From: a virus
Virus record (IMG/VR): IMGVR_UViG_3300031951_000074
Location: 27,615 to 91,614 of that record
DNA: 64,000 nucleotides
Strand: one strand, 5' to 3'
Shown piece after piece: positions 56,872-63,148 of the stretch. The position numbers and the translations under genes were made by a program. Within the stretch, counting starts at the first letter, position 1, and each line of letters starts with the position of its first letter. The notes beneath the pieces were generated by a model, which was not told the DNA's origin, made no database searches, and was given only the letters and a program-made list of their open reading frames with translations.

Positions 56872-56974
56872 TGGTAGGAGAGGTGGGAATCGAACCCACA
56901 TTACTCCGCCTTATCTAGACGGTGCTCTACGAGTTTATAAGGCTCGCCCTTAGGCCAATATTAGCAACTCTCCC
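56872..56974 (-). tRNA. Class II-like tRNA, anticodon uncertain (UAU by best fold)
   Basis: 103 nt with CCA. Acceptor GGGAGAG/CTCTCCT and T arm GTGGG-TTCGATT-CCCAC are solid. The anticodon arm folds as CGAG(C)-CTTATAA-(A)CTCG, with a mismatched 31-39 pair, giving TAT. A long variable arm contains CCGTC-TAGATAA-GGCGG. A long variable arm is expected for Leu, Ser or Tyr, not Ile, so the identity is unclear. Confidence 0.55.
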
Positions 56975-57063
56975 ATAAGTTAGCATACATTAAAATATCC
57001 TTCAGTAATTGCAATACTATCTCCCGTTTGCATCGGGCGGAATATTTGTATGCTAACTTATGG
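56972..57063 (-). repeat. Perfect 17 bp inverted repeat upstream of class II tRNA
   Basis: CCCATAAGTTAGCATAC (56972-56988) and its exact complement (57047-57063), with a 58-nt loop holding a CCCG-ATGCAAA-CGGG hairpin. The first three bases overlap the tRNA 5' end. No gene is present here. Confidence 0.85.
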
Positions 57064-57064
57064 G

Positions 57065-57189
57065 AAGAAAGCGGTCTACTATTACACGCCGGTTACACTA
57101 TCCGGTCGCTACCGTTACGCTAGTGAGGCATCCTAGTCGCCAGTAATAGCATTATAGGTTCAGCAGAATTTTCCTGCAGCCGCTTTCTT
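57065..57189 (-). ncRNA. Structured non-coding element between two tRNAs
   Basis: AAGAAAGCGG (57065-57074) pairs with CCGCTTTCTT (57180-57189), and CTATTAC (57078-57084) with GTAATAG (57142-57148), enclosing smaller hairpins such as CCGG...CCGG. A TAGCGTAACGGTAGCG segment resembles a tRNA D arm, but no T arm is found. Possibly a decayed tRNA or a new structured RNA. Confidence 0.5.
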
Positions 57190-57192
57190 GTT

Positions 57193-57268
57193 TGGTAGGA
57201 AAGAGTGGGATCGAACCACTGACCTATGCTTTATCAAAACATTGCTCTACCAACTGAGCTACTTTCCC
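57193..57268 (-). tRNA. tRNA-Ile(GAU)
   Basis: 76 nt with CCA. Acceptor GGGAAAG/CTTTCCT, anticodon arm ATGTT-TTGATAA-AGCAT reading GAT, T arm AGTGG-TTCGATC-CCACT. Confidence 0.93.
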
Positions 57269-57565
57269 TTAGTCTTTAAATGGAACATCACCACCTACCG
57301 CATAACCATTGTGCTTGTCTGGATCGTAGATTTTCCAAGAACCTTCGATGTTGCCTGAGTAACTTTCATCAAACTCCTCGCCCAGCTCACCGTTGATTTC
57401 TCGATCACTTTCCGGGTAGATCCCATACGACTCTGCGTTTTGAAGTGCAAACATCCAAGCTTCTTGGTCCAATTGTTCGTTTGTGACGTCGTCGTTGTAC
57501 TCACAGAACTCTACAGACTCCATACCAGCATAACCGGTGTGTAGAAAGAATACAATCTTTTTCAT
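57269..57565 (-). CDS. Hypothetical acidic protein
   Basis: 98 residues from ATG at 57565 (MKKIVFFLHTGYAGMESVEF); the frame upstream enters tRNA-Gln. Contains LDQEAWMFALQNAESYGIYP and EEFDESYSGNIEGSWKIYDP. A conserved phage family in appearance, function unknown. Its stop adjoins tRNA-Ile. Confidence 0.65.
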   Translation of the reverse strand: MKKIVFFLHTGYAGMESVEFCEYNDDVTNEQLDQEAWMFALQNAESYGIYPESDREINGELGEEFDESYSGNIEGSWKIYDPDKHNGYAVGGDVPFKD

Positions 57566-57577
57566 AGTATGTTTGTT

Positions 57578-57652
57578 TGGCAGGGGATGATGGATTCGAA
57601 CCACCGAATGCTTGAATCAAAATCAAGTGCCTTACCGCTTGGCCAATCCCCT
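57578..57652 (-). tRNA. tRNA-Gln(UUG)
   Basis: 75 nt with CCA. Acceptor AGGGGAT/ATCCCCT, anticodon arm CTTGA-TTTTGAT-TCAAG reading TTG. Confidence 0.93.
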
Positions 57653-57863
57653 ATAGAATGCGTATTTCGTCGATGCGGTTCCAAGCAATCCAAGCTGTGC
57701 TGCAGGTGTCTTCAATGTACTTCAGATCACGAATGCTGCAGTATGGACCGCCAATGATTTTGAAATCTTTTCCGGCCTTCCAGTCTGACAGTGCTTCTTC
57801 TGCAGAATCGTAAATTTTTCCGTAACACGGAAGCAATACCATTGGTCCCATTGCAAAGTTCAT
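57651..57863 (-). CDS. Small hypothetical protein
   Basis: 70 residues (MNFAMGPMVLLPCYGKIYDS, then DWKAGKDFKIIGGPYCSIRD, ending DEIRIL). Its stop overlaps the 5' end of tRNA-Gln by 2 bp. Not recognised. Confidence 0.6.
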   Translation of the reverse strand: MNFAMGPMVLLPCYGKIYDSAEEALSDWKAGKDFKIIGGPYCSIRDLKYIEDTCSTAWIAWNRIDEIRIL

Positions 57864-58162
57864 AGGTCTTCAATCTTTGTTAAGGTCTTTACTTTGTGAC
57901 CAACAATGGTATCTGTTGGTTCGTACTTGTCGCCGGTTTTCTGATATACTCTGATTAGAGCACCAGGATCTTCTGGTGTGCCAGTGATTTTGAAACTGGA
58001 GCCTGGAACTTGTTCTTCTCCAGACTCAATGATTTTTGTGATCTTGCCGCGGGCAGTGCCACCGCTTGAATTCCAGCTAACGCTGTCTCCTCGTTTAACA
58101 CTGCCGGGTTTTGCTTTTTCTAGCAGTTCTACTACTGCTTTGTAGAAGGTGGAAGCACTCAT
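57860..58162 (-). CDS. HVA1/DUF2945-like small Tudor-type protein
   Basis: 100 residues. KRGDSVSWNSSGGTARGKIT, KIIESGEE, then EDPGALIRVYQKTGDKYEP and GHKVKTLTKIEDL follow the DUF2945 (hypervirulence-associated TUDOR) pattern, with an extra N-terminal helix of 20 residues. Biological role unknown in phages. Overlaps the next gene by 4 bp. Confidence 0.65.
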   Translation of the reverse strand: MSASTFYKAVVELLEKAKPGSVKRGDSVSWNSSGGTARGKITKIIESGEEQVPGSSFKITGTPEDPGALIRVYQKTGDKYEPTDTIVGHKVKTLTKIEDL

Positions 58163-58182
58163 AAGTGTCCTTTATGTGGGTT

Positions 58183-58258
58183 TGGTGGAACGTGCGGGGT
58201 TCGAACCCACGACCAATAGATTAAAAGTCTACTGCTCTACCAACTGAGCTAACGTTCC
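58183..58258 (-). tRNA. tRNA-Lys(UUU)
   Basis: 76 nt with CCA. Acceptor GGAACGT/ACGTTCC, anticodon loop CTTTTAA reads TTT. Confidence 0.95.
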
Positions 58259-58270
58259 GATTAAAACATT

Positions 58271-58299
58271 ATTATAGATGAATAAAGCAAAGATATCAA
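58271..58299 (-). promoter_or_regulatory. Sigma70 promoter directly upstream of tRNA-Lys
   Basis: TTGATA (58299-58294), 17 bp, TATAAT (58276-58271), 12 bp before the tRNA-Lys 5' end. Confidence 0.78.
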
Positions 58300-58310
58300 A
58301 TCTAAAATTT

Positions 58311-58517
58311 TCAACGATTGAATAGGTGACTAAAAGTCCAAGTCAACAAACTAATCAATCCGCTACCAAGCGCAATAATGCCCCAACGAAGTGCTGAGTC
58401 GCGGTCACGTTGTAGTTGCGCTAAAAGACTCTTTTCTTCTTGTAATTCTTTTTCTAGTAATTCTACTTTTTGCTCTAGTCTTGCAAGAGCTACTGCTTTT
58501 TCAATTTCATCAGCCAT
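58311..58517 (-). CDS. Small coiled-coil membrane protein
   Basis: 68 residues from ATG at 58517 (MADEIEKAVALARLEQKVEL), behind GGGAGG. A coiled coil (LEKELQEEKSLLAQLQRDRD) is followed by a C-terminal membrane helix (WGIIALGSGLISLLTWTF). Tail-anchored layout. Function unknown. Confidence 0.65.
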   Translation of the reverse strand: MADEIEKAVALARLEQKVELLEKELQEEKSLLAQLQRDRDSALRWGIIALGSGLISLLTWTFSHLFNR

Positions 58518-58576
58518 AGAGGCCTCCCGTCTAATACATATCTCCAAAATTCAAGCTAGTAGCCCTCCTATAAAAA

Positions 58577-58652
58577 TGGTGGAAGATATCGGACTCGAAC
58601 CGATCACCTACGGCTTGCAAAGCCGTCGCTCTCCCAGATGAGCTAATCCCCC
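58577..58652 (-). tRNA. tRNA-Ala(UGC)
   Basis: 76 nt with CCA. Acceptor GGGGGAT/ATCTTCC, anticodon arm ACGGC-TTTGCAA-GCCGT reading TGC. Confidence 0.94.
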
Positions 58653-58660
58653 ATAATAAC

Positions 58661-58686
58661 TTTGATATGGCTAACGCCATATCAAA
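58661..58686. repeat. 11 bp hairpin between tRNA-Ala and tRNA-Pro
   Basis: TTTGATATGGC and GCCATATCAAA flank TAAC in a perfect hairpin. No T run, so it is probably an RNA-processing spacer rather than a terminator. Confidence 0.7.
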
Positions 58687-58692
58687 ACTATT

Positions 58693-58771
58693 TGGTCTGA
58701 GTGAGAGGATTCGAACCTCTGACCTCCGAGTTCCAAGCTCGGCCGTCTAACCTGGCTGACAATACACTCAG
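58693..58771 (-). tRNA. tRNA-Pro(UGG)
   Basis: 79 nt with CCA. Acceptor CTGAGTG/CACTCAG, anticodon arm CCGAG-CTTGGAA-CTCGG reading TGG. Regular structure. Confidence 0.94.
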
Positions 58772-58977
58772 ATTGTTTTGTTCTTACAACAGTCCTCAAA
58801 AGTCTCGAATAGTGTTTCAAACTTCAACTGGTATAAGCTGTGAATTCCTGTCAATAGATTCACAATCTCGTCTTTACTCAAGTCACGTTCCAAAATGGCT
58901 TCGTTGATTAACTCTACATCATTAACAACATTCCAGCAGTGAAGAATTTCTTGTTCTAAGTCAAATCGTGTTTTCAT
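58768..58977 (-). CDS. Small helical hypothetical protein
   Basis: 69 residues (MKTRFDLEQEILHCWNVVND, then INEAILERDLSKDEIVNLLT, ending CCKNKTI). This matches a helical small protein widespread in T4-like phages of aquatic hosts, without known function. Its stop overlaps tRNA-Pro by 4 bp. Confidence 0.7.
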   Translation of the reverse strand: MKTRFDLEQEILHCWNVVNDVELINEAILERDLSKDEIVNLLTGIHSLYQLKFETLFETFEDCCKNKTI

Positions 58978-58993
58978 AGTGTTGTGGTGTGGT

Positions 58994-59069
58994 TGGTGGA
59001 AATAGTTAGATTCGAACTAACGACCAATGCCGTATGAAGACACTGCTCTACCTGCTGAGCTATATTTCC
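58994..59069 (-). tRNA. tRNA-Met(CAU), elongator type
   Basis: 76 nt with CCA. Acceptor GGAAATA/TATTTCC, anticodon arm GTGTC-TTCATAC-GGCAT reading CAT. A modified Ile(AUA)-reading form cannot be excluded from sequence. Confidence 0.85.
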
Positions 59070-59070
59070 T

Positions 59071-59142
59071 TGGTTGCGGTGCCCTGGAGTCGAACCAGGT
59101 TTCTCTGGCTTATGAGGCCAGCGGATTGCCATCTTCCCCGCC
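59071..59142 (-). tRNA. tRNA-Met(CAU), initiator-like
   Basis: About 72 nt with CCA. Anticodon arm CTGGC-CTCATAA-GCCAG reads CAT. The acceptor end CACCGCA-ACCA leaves position 1 unpaired with A72, a mark of initiator tRNAs. The 5' end is slightly uncertain because of the repeat GGCGGGCGGGG. Only 1 bp separates it from the other tRNA-Met. Confidence 0.75.
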
Positions 59143-59150
59143 CGCCATTA

Positions 59151-59483
59151 TTACCAGTAATAGTTGAATGGTTTTTTCTTTGTGTCTACAAAATCAAAGT
59201 CTTCCAAGTCACAAAACAGAATCTTGTGTTCCATCAAGTGGTGTTGTCGCCGTGTTGGACGATTCATTGTTAGTCGTGTCCACCATGACGGAGTAGTCAT
59301 CCAGTGGTATTCTAAATCCACTTCTTTTCGCTTTTTAGGCTTCAATCCTGGAAGTTCTTTGTACCAGTACCGCAGCTTGTCATTTTCGTTTAAATACGCT
59401 ACTTTTTCAGTAGTGTATAACCAGTCGTATACATCGCGAGGCTTGCGGTGCTTCACTGGAACATCTTTGTGTGTTCTACTCAT
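59151..59483 (-). CDS. Hypothetical basic protein
   Basis: 110 residues from ATG at 59483 (MSRTHKDVPVKHRKPRDVYD), with GGAGGTATT upstream. Contains LRYWYKELPGLKPKKRKEVD, WMTTPSWWTRLTMNRPTRRQ and FCDLEDFDFVDT. Resembles other phage proteins annotated only as hypothetical. Function unknown. Confidence 0.68.
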   Translation of the reverse strand: MSRTHKDVPVKHRKPRDVYDWLYTTEKVAYLNENDKLRYWYKELPGLKPKKRKEVDLEYHWMTTPSWWTRLTMNRPTRRQHHLMEHKILFCDLEDFDFVDTKKKPFNYYW

Positions 59484-59492
59484 AATACCTCC

Positions 59493-59569
59493 TGGTGCCC
59501 AAGGCGAGACTCGAACTCGCAAAATTTGGCTTCTAAGACCAACACGTATACCAATTCCATCACTTGGGC
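59493..59569 (-). tRNA. tRNA-Leu(UAG) with short variable arm
   Basis: 77 nt with CCA. Acceptor GCCCAAG/CTTGGGC, anticodon arm TTGGT-CTTAGAA-GCCAA reading TAG. The variable loop is only ATTTT, although Leu tRNAs are normally class II. Confidence 0.88.
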
Positions 59570-59577
59570 TGTCTGAC

Positions 59578-59654
59578 TGGTACCCTCGAAGGGACTCGAA
59601 CCCTTAAAATTTGGATTTTGAATCCAACACGTATACCTATTCCGTCACAAGGGC
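59578..59654 (-). tRNA. tRNA-Leu(CAA) with short variable arm
   Basis: 77 nt with CCA. Acceptor GCCCTTG/CGAGGGT, anticodon arm TTGGA-TTCAAAA-TCCAA reading CAA. The variable loop is ATTTT as in the neighbouring tRNA-Leu, with which it shares most of its D arm, so the pair is a duplication. Confidence 0.88.
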
Positions 59655-59655
59655 T

Positions 59656-59886
59656 TTAAAAGATTGTTACTGCATTAAACTTGTTGTAGTTGTGTTCGTC
59701 TTCGTTGTTCCACCAACCAAGTGATTCGTGAGCGCCTACCCACGACCGACCCTTGTTGTAGTTTTCCAGCAACGTCAGTTCTGAAATGCCAGCAACATTA
59801 TTGTAGCCGCCTTCGTAACCACTGACGACTACTTCTAAATCGGGCTCGTAGTCTTTCAACAGATTGATGAGTTCGTAGACTTTCAT
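59656..59886 (-). CDS. Hypothetical protein
   Basis: 76 residues (MKVYELINLLKDYEPDLEVV, then VSGYEGGYNNVAGISELTLL). The motif LxxxxPDxEVVVSGYEGG is shared by many small phage proteins of unknown function. Overlaps the gene upstream by 4 bp. Confidence 0.68.
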   Translation of the reverse strand: MKVYELINLLKDYEPDLEVVVSGYEGGYNNVAGISELTLLENYNKGRSWVGAHESLGWWNNEDEHNYNKFNAVTIF

Positions 59887-60080
59887 AGGTTTGCTTTGTA
59901 TTGTTTGATTGCGTCAGCATCCACAGATGCGTAAACACGGAACTTGTCTCGTCCTACGACCTCGTAGAACTCGTTATACATTTTTTCTAGGCTTTCGACT
60001 TGCTCTGCGGTCAGCAGACTGCAATGCACAAAGCGGTCAAGAGCCACATCTATCAAAAACTGTTTAGAATAGCCTGCCAT
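59883..60080 (-). CDS. Small hypothetical protein
   Basis: 65 residues from ATG at 60080 (MAGYSKQFLIDVALDRFVHC), chosen for GAGGA 6 bp upstream. Continues EQVESLEKMYNEFYEVVGRD. Not recognised. Confidence 0.62.
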   Translation of the reverse strand: MAGYSKQFLIDVALDRFVHCSLLTAEQVESLEKMYNEFYEVVGRDKFRVYASVDADAIKQYKANL

Positions 60081-60103
60081 AGTATTCCTCATCAAAGGAA
60101 ACT

Positions 60104-60132
60104 ATTATACAGGCTATGATTAAACAATTCAA
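60104..60132 (-). promoter_or_regulatory. Sigma70 promoter
   Basis: TTGAAT (60132-60127), 17 bp, TATAAT (60109-60104), 24 bp before ATG at 60080. Confidence 0.78.
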
Positions 60133-60134
60133 TC

Positions 60135-60947
60135 TTAGATTTCTACAGTCTTCAACCTGAAAGTCTTAGCCAGACTTTCGTATCCAATGTACCCACGAGG
60201 ATTGCACACTACTCGTGTGTTTCCAATGTTGTAGTCATGCGGATCGTGGGTGTGTCCGTGAAACCACAGTGGCACATTGTTGAAGCCTAGGATATCTTCT
60301 TCCAGGTTGCTGTAGTATGCCCAGTTAACAGAGTCGTTTGCTGGGTAGCGTGGGTGTTTACTCAGTGAGCTAGGACCATGATGAGTAACAACTACTACGG
60401 GCAGGTCTGTGTTTTTCACAAAACCCATTAGTGCGTTCTTGCTGTGTACATGCCGACTAACACTATCTTTTGCTTTCAGTTTTCTGTACGTGCCACTATC
60501 ATAGGTGATCTTGGCGTAGTCGTTCATGGAATATTCAATATCCATCATTGTGAGTGGATCCATGTTGTTCATGTCTGTCCACAGAGTACAACCGTAGAAT
60601 TCTACGCCGCCTACTCTTACATGATTGTCTTCCAAAAAGTACACGTTGTTGTAGTTGTCAACAGTCCAGTCACGTAGAACGTCTAGGGTCTTGTTCCACT
60701 TGTAATTGTAAAACTCGTGGTTTCCTGCAACATAGACAACACTTTCAAACTGTTGACTAGCTTGATCAAAGAACTTTTTTGTTGCCAAATACGTTTCGTA
60801 ATACGGGCCTTCAGAGCTGGAGCTGGTTTTTACTGCTCGTGCAAGTGTGACGTCTCCTGCACAGACCAATACGTCTGCATCGTCTGTATTTACTACATCC
60901 AGTTCACCAAATTCAAGGTGAACATCACTGCAAATTGAGATCTTCAT
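60135..60947 (-). CDS. Metallophosphoesterase
   Basis: 270 residues. SDVHLEFG, CAGDVTLAR, VAGNHEFYN, VTHHGPS and WFHGHTHDPHD supply the complete dimetal site. Its layout matches phage and bacterial phosphoesterases of unknown substrate. Overlaps the next gene upstream by 23 bp. Confidence 0.88.
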   Translation of the reverse strand: MKISICSDVHLEFGELDVVNTDDADVLVCAGDVTLARAVKTSSSSEGPYYETYLATKKFFDQASQQFESVVYVAGNHEFYNYKWNKTLDVLRDWTVDNYNNVYFLEDNHVRVGGVEFYGCTLWTDMNNMDPLTMMDIEYSMNDYAKITYDSGTYRKLKAKDSVSRHVHSKNALMGFVKNTDLPVVVVTHHGPSSLSKHPRYPANDSVNWAYYSNLEEDILGFNNVPLWFHGHTHDPHDYNIGNTRVVCNPRGYIGYESLAKTFRLKTVEI

Positions 60948-61131
60948 TTTTTACTTCTTCAGCGGGTGTGTTATTGCTTCTGTTCAATCCTTCGATCACC
61001 TGTTGAAGCGTTACAATAGCTCTTGCTGCTTGTAGCTCCAAACTGGTTGGAGGGGTGTGGCCCACCAACACATCGTCTTTGTAAACAGGTTTTGGATTGT
61101 TTAATTCTTGTACTAGAATGTTATAGTTCAT
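60925..61131 (-). CDS. Small hypothetical protein starting at a tRNA CCA end
   Basis: 68 residues from ATG at 61131 (MNYNILVQELNNPKPVYKDD), whose A is also the last base of the tRNA-Arg CCA. Continues LVGHTPPTSLELQAARAIVT, ending NEDLNLQ. Processing of the tRNA 3' end would cut directly at this start codon. Function unknown. Confidence 0.62.
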   Translation of the reverse strand: MNYNILVQELNNPKPVYKDDVLVGHTPPTSLELQAARAIVTLQQVIEGLNRSNNTPAEEVKNEDLNLQ

Positions 61132-61315
61132 GGTCAGGCGTGCAGGAATCGAACCCACATTCAGAGCTTAGAAGACTCCTGTATTCTCCATTATACGAAC
61201 GCCCGGTTTGTGGTTTATTATAACTTTTTTCATTGGCTGGTTCAACATCATAATCAATGATGTCATAATATTCTGCTTTTAAGATAACCAGCTTTTCCCA
61301 AGTATCTTTATTCAT
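61121..61315 (-). CDS. Possible small gene running into tRNA-Arg
   Basis: 64-residue frame starting MNKDTWEKLVILKAEYYDII, overlapping the uvsE stop region by 8 bp. The first about 37 residues look coding; the rest is translated tRNA-Arg sequence. Other genes here also end in tRNAs, so it may be real but is uncertain. Confidence 0.42.
   Translation of the reverse strand: MNKDTWEKLVILKAEYYDIIDYDVEPANEKSYNKPQTGRSYNGEYRSLLSSECGFDSCTPDHEL
61131..61205 (-). tRNA. tRNA-Arg(UCU)
   Basis: 75 nt with CCA. Acceptor CGGGCGT/ACGCCTG, anticodon arm GGAGT-CTTCTAA-GCTCT reading TCT. Confidence 0.92.
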
Positions 61316-62303
61316 GATTCATTTCAATACAGAATTTATTATGGGCCAAGTTTTTGGTCTTAGACTCCAGCATAATATCATGTGTGTTGGAGAAGCTGTA
61401 GGCCCAACGATTGCATGAACGATTCCAGTAGTAGTCTGAGTGTGCTCTCAATTGAGTTTTTGTAAACCCGTTGTTGATCAACAGGTTTAATTCTGGAAGG
61501 TCAGACTCGCTCCACACATCGCTCAACACTTCTTCTCGTGAGACTGAATAGTGGATCACTGGACGTACACCACGCCAACTGTCTATGATCTTCAACACTC
61601 GAGCATCGGTGGGTTCTATATACTCGCCAGTACGAATCCAGTGATGATGAATGTCTAACACTAGTGCACAGTGGTCTACTAACTCCAGACTGCTTTCAAT
61701 CCCCCACTTGAACTCGTCGTTTTCGATTGTGATGACATTGCGTGCTGTACTGCTCAGCTTTTTCAACACACTTTTAATGCCGTCTGGACCCTGTTGACCG
61801 CCGATGTGTACGTTGCATTTGAAGTCTTGAAACTGTTCGCCATAACCCATCATTCGGATCATGTCGCAGTGGTATTCAAACTCCATGATGGAGTTTGAGA
61901 CAACGCCTGGATTGTTGGATGCCAAAACACAAAACTGACCGGGATGGAAACTCAGGCGAACGTCAAGAGAACGGGCTAAGTCACCAATGTCTTGAAACTC
62001 CCTCACCAGTACCTGTTGGACGGCTGGTTGGCAATAAAACCAGAACCAGTCGTCGTGAGTGTAGGCTGGTAATACATCGCTAGAGATGCGTAGCATACGG
62101 TGACCTGGCGAACGGCTCCCCACCCACTTTACCTGCTGATATAACGCGTTTAAGTTGTGGTCGACAAGACTGTGCAACTTTGATTCTGCAGCCTGTTTGG
62201 TGGCGTTATTCAACCACGTAATAGTGGTAGTCTTGATGTTCGGTACTGGTACATCCTCGAACTTGCAAGCAAAGCCTACTCGATTGATATTTTGATTGAA
62301 CAT
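61308..62303 (-). CDS. UV-damage endonuclease (UvsE/UvdE family)
   Basis: 331 residues. Family motifs in a TIM-barrel order: VGFACKF, RISSDVLP, RLSFHPGQFCVL, NVHIGGQQG, TIENDEFKWG, VLDIHHHW and VIHYSVSR. Metal-binding His and Glu residues are present in HPGQ, IENDE and DIHHH. It nicks DNA 5' to UV photoproducts, starting repair. Its leader is short and lacks a clear ribosome site. Confidence 0.92.
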   Translation of the reverse strand: MFNQNINRVGFACKFEDVPVPNIKTTTITWLNNATKQAAESKLHSLVDHNLNALYQQVKWVGSRSPGHRMLRISSDVLPAYTHDDWFWFYCQPAVQQVLVREFQDIGDLARSLDVRLSFHPGQFCVLASNNPGVVSNSIMEFEYHCDMIRMMGYGEQFQDFKCNVHIGGQQGPDGIKSVLKKLSSTARNVITIENDEFKWGIESSLELVDHCALVLDIHHHWIRTGEYIEPTDARVLKIIDSWRGVRPVIHYSVSREEVLSDVWSESDLPELNLLINNGFTKTQLRAHSDYYWNRSCNRWAYSFSNTHDIMLESKTKNLAHNKFCIEMNHE

Positions 62304-62325
62304 ATTAGTGGTTTGTTAAAACACT

Positions 62326-62354
62326 ATTATAGAGCTTTATAGCAAATAAAACAA
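62326..62354 (-). promoter_or_regulatory. Sigma70 promoter for uvsE
   Basis: TTGTTT (62354-62349), 17 bp, TATAAT (62331-62326), 23 bp before the ATG at 62303. Confidence 0.78.
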
Positions 62355-62355
62355 G

Positions 62356-62952
62356 TCAGGGATTGTGTAAGTAAAATGCTTTGCTAAAACCAAGTGGAGT
62401 AATACTGCGTAGTTCTTTTGTTTTTTCTGATTTGCCACCCAGTTTCATGATGGGTGAGTTGCCTAAAAGAGGGTATACTGGTTTTTTGACAGGAACATTG
62501 AAAACTCCCCACAGTCCAGTACGCTTGTTATATGCCTCTGATGTTGGGTCGTCTAAGTACCCAGCATAATCACACGGATTAAAGTAGTATGGCTTTTTTA
62601 GGTGGGGAAATAACTTATTCAATCGTCCAACTGGATTTTCCAAACACCACCAGACCGGCTTGTAGTACTCAACAAACTCAAACACTTTGTTGACCAATGA
62701 CACGCTGTAGTCTGTGCGCCCGTCCAAATCTTTGGTTTTCCAATACTGAGCGCCACTGCTTGCAAAGTCTGTGCATGGAGGAGCTGCTAATATTCCGTGT
62801 ACATGATCCAGTCCCAACTCGCTTGGTATGACATCTAACACGTCTATGCCCAATTTTAAGTCAAACCTGTAAACATCATAACCGGAGTTTTTGTAATAAC
62901 TACTCCAGTTTCCGCTGTAATCAAAAAGAGATATTATTGTTTTACAATCCAT
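62356..62952 (-). CDS. DNA cytosine-5 methyltransferase-like protein
   Basis: 198 residues. SLFDYSGNWSSYY is a degenerate motif I, AAPPCTDFASSG holds the catalytic Cys of motif IV, and CLENPVGRL is motif VI. RSITPLGFSKAFYL closes the protein. It lacks room for a normal target-recognition domain, so it may be a minimal enzyme. It could protect phage DNA against host restriction. Similar short proteins are common in aquatic phages. Confidence 0.78.
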   Translation of the reverse strand: MDCKTIISLFDYSGNWSSYYKNSGYDVYRFDLKLGIDVLDVIPSELGLDHVHGILAAPPCTDFASSGAQYWKTKDLDGRTDYSVSLVNKVFEFVEYYKPVWWCLENPVGRLNKLFPHLKKPYYFNPCDYAGYLDDPTSEAYNKRTGLWGVFNVPVKKPVYPLLGNSPIMKLGGKSEKTKELRSITPLGFSKAFYLHNP

Positions 62953-63148
62953 AAAATCGCTTACACACTTTGCAGATTGGATTGGAGTCCAAGTCTAATA
63001 CCAATTCACTACTCTTATACCAGATACTACAGCTGCTGCATGTTTCCAAGGTGTTCAGTGGAGCGTCTTCGACTGGTATGTTGAATTCTTTGCAGGCCTC
63101 TAAAAGGCTTATTTTTCTGCGGTAAATACTGTTTTCAAAACTGTTCAT
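62942..63148 (-). CDS. Small zinc-ribbon-like protein
   Basis: 68 residues. Two CxxC pairs (CSSC, CKVC) 20 residues apart form a zinc ribbon in the C-terminal half. The N-terminal half starts MNSFENSIYRRKISLLEACK. Overlaps genes on both sides (11 and 4 bp). Probably nucleic-acid-binding. Confidence 0.68.
   Translation of the reverse strand: MNSFENSIYRRKISLLEACKEFNIPVEDAPLNTLETCSSCSIWYKSSELVLDLDSNPICKVCKRFYGL

Noticed and set aside
58661-58686. Hairpin as a terminator
   Set aside because: It lacks a T run on either strand and sits between two co-oriented tRNAs.
47843-61205. tRNA genes as phage attachment sites
   Set aside because: No integrase or excisionase and no duplicated tRNA 3' fragment was found; the tRNAs are complete genes expressed by the phage.
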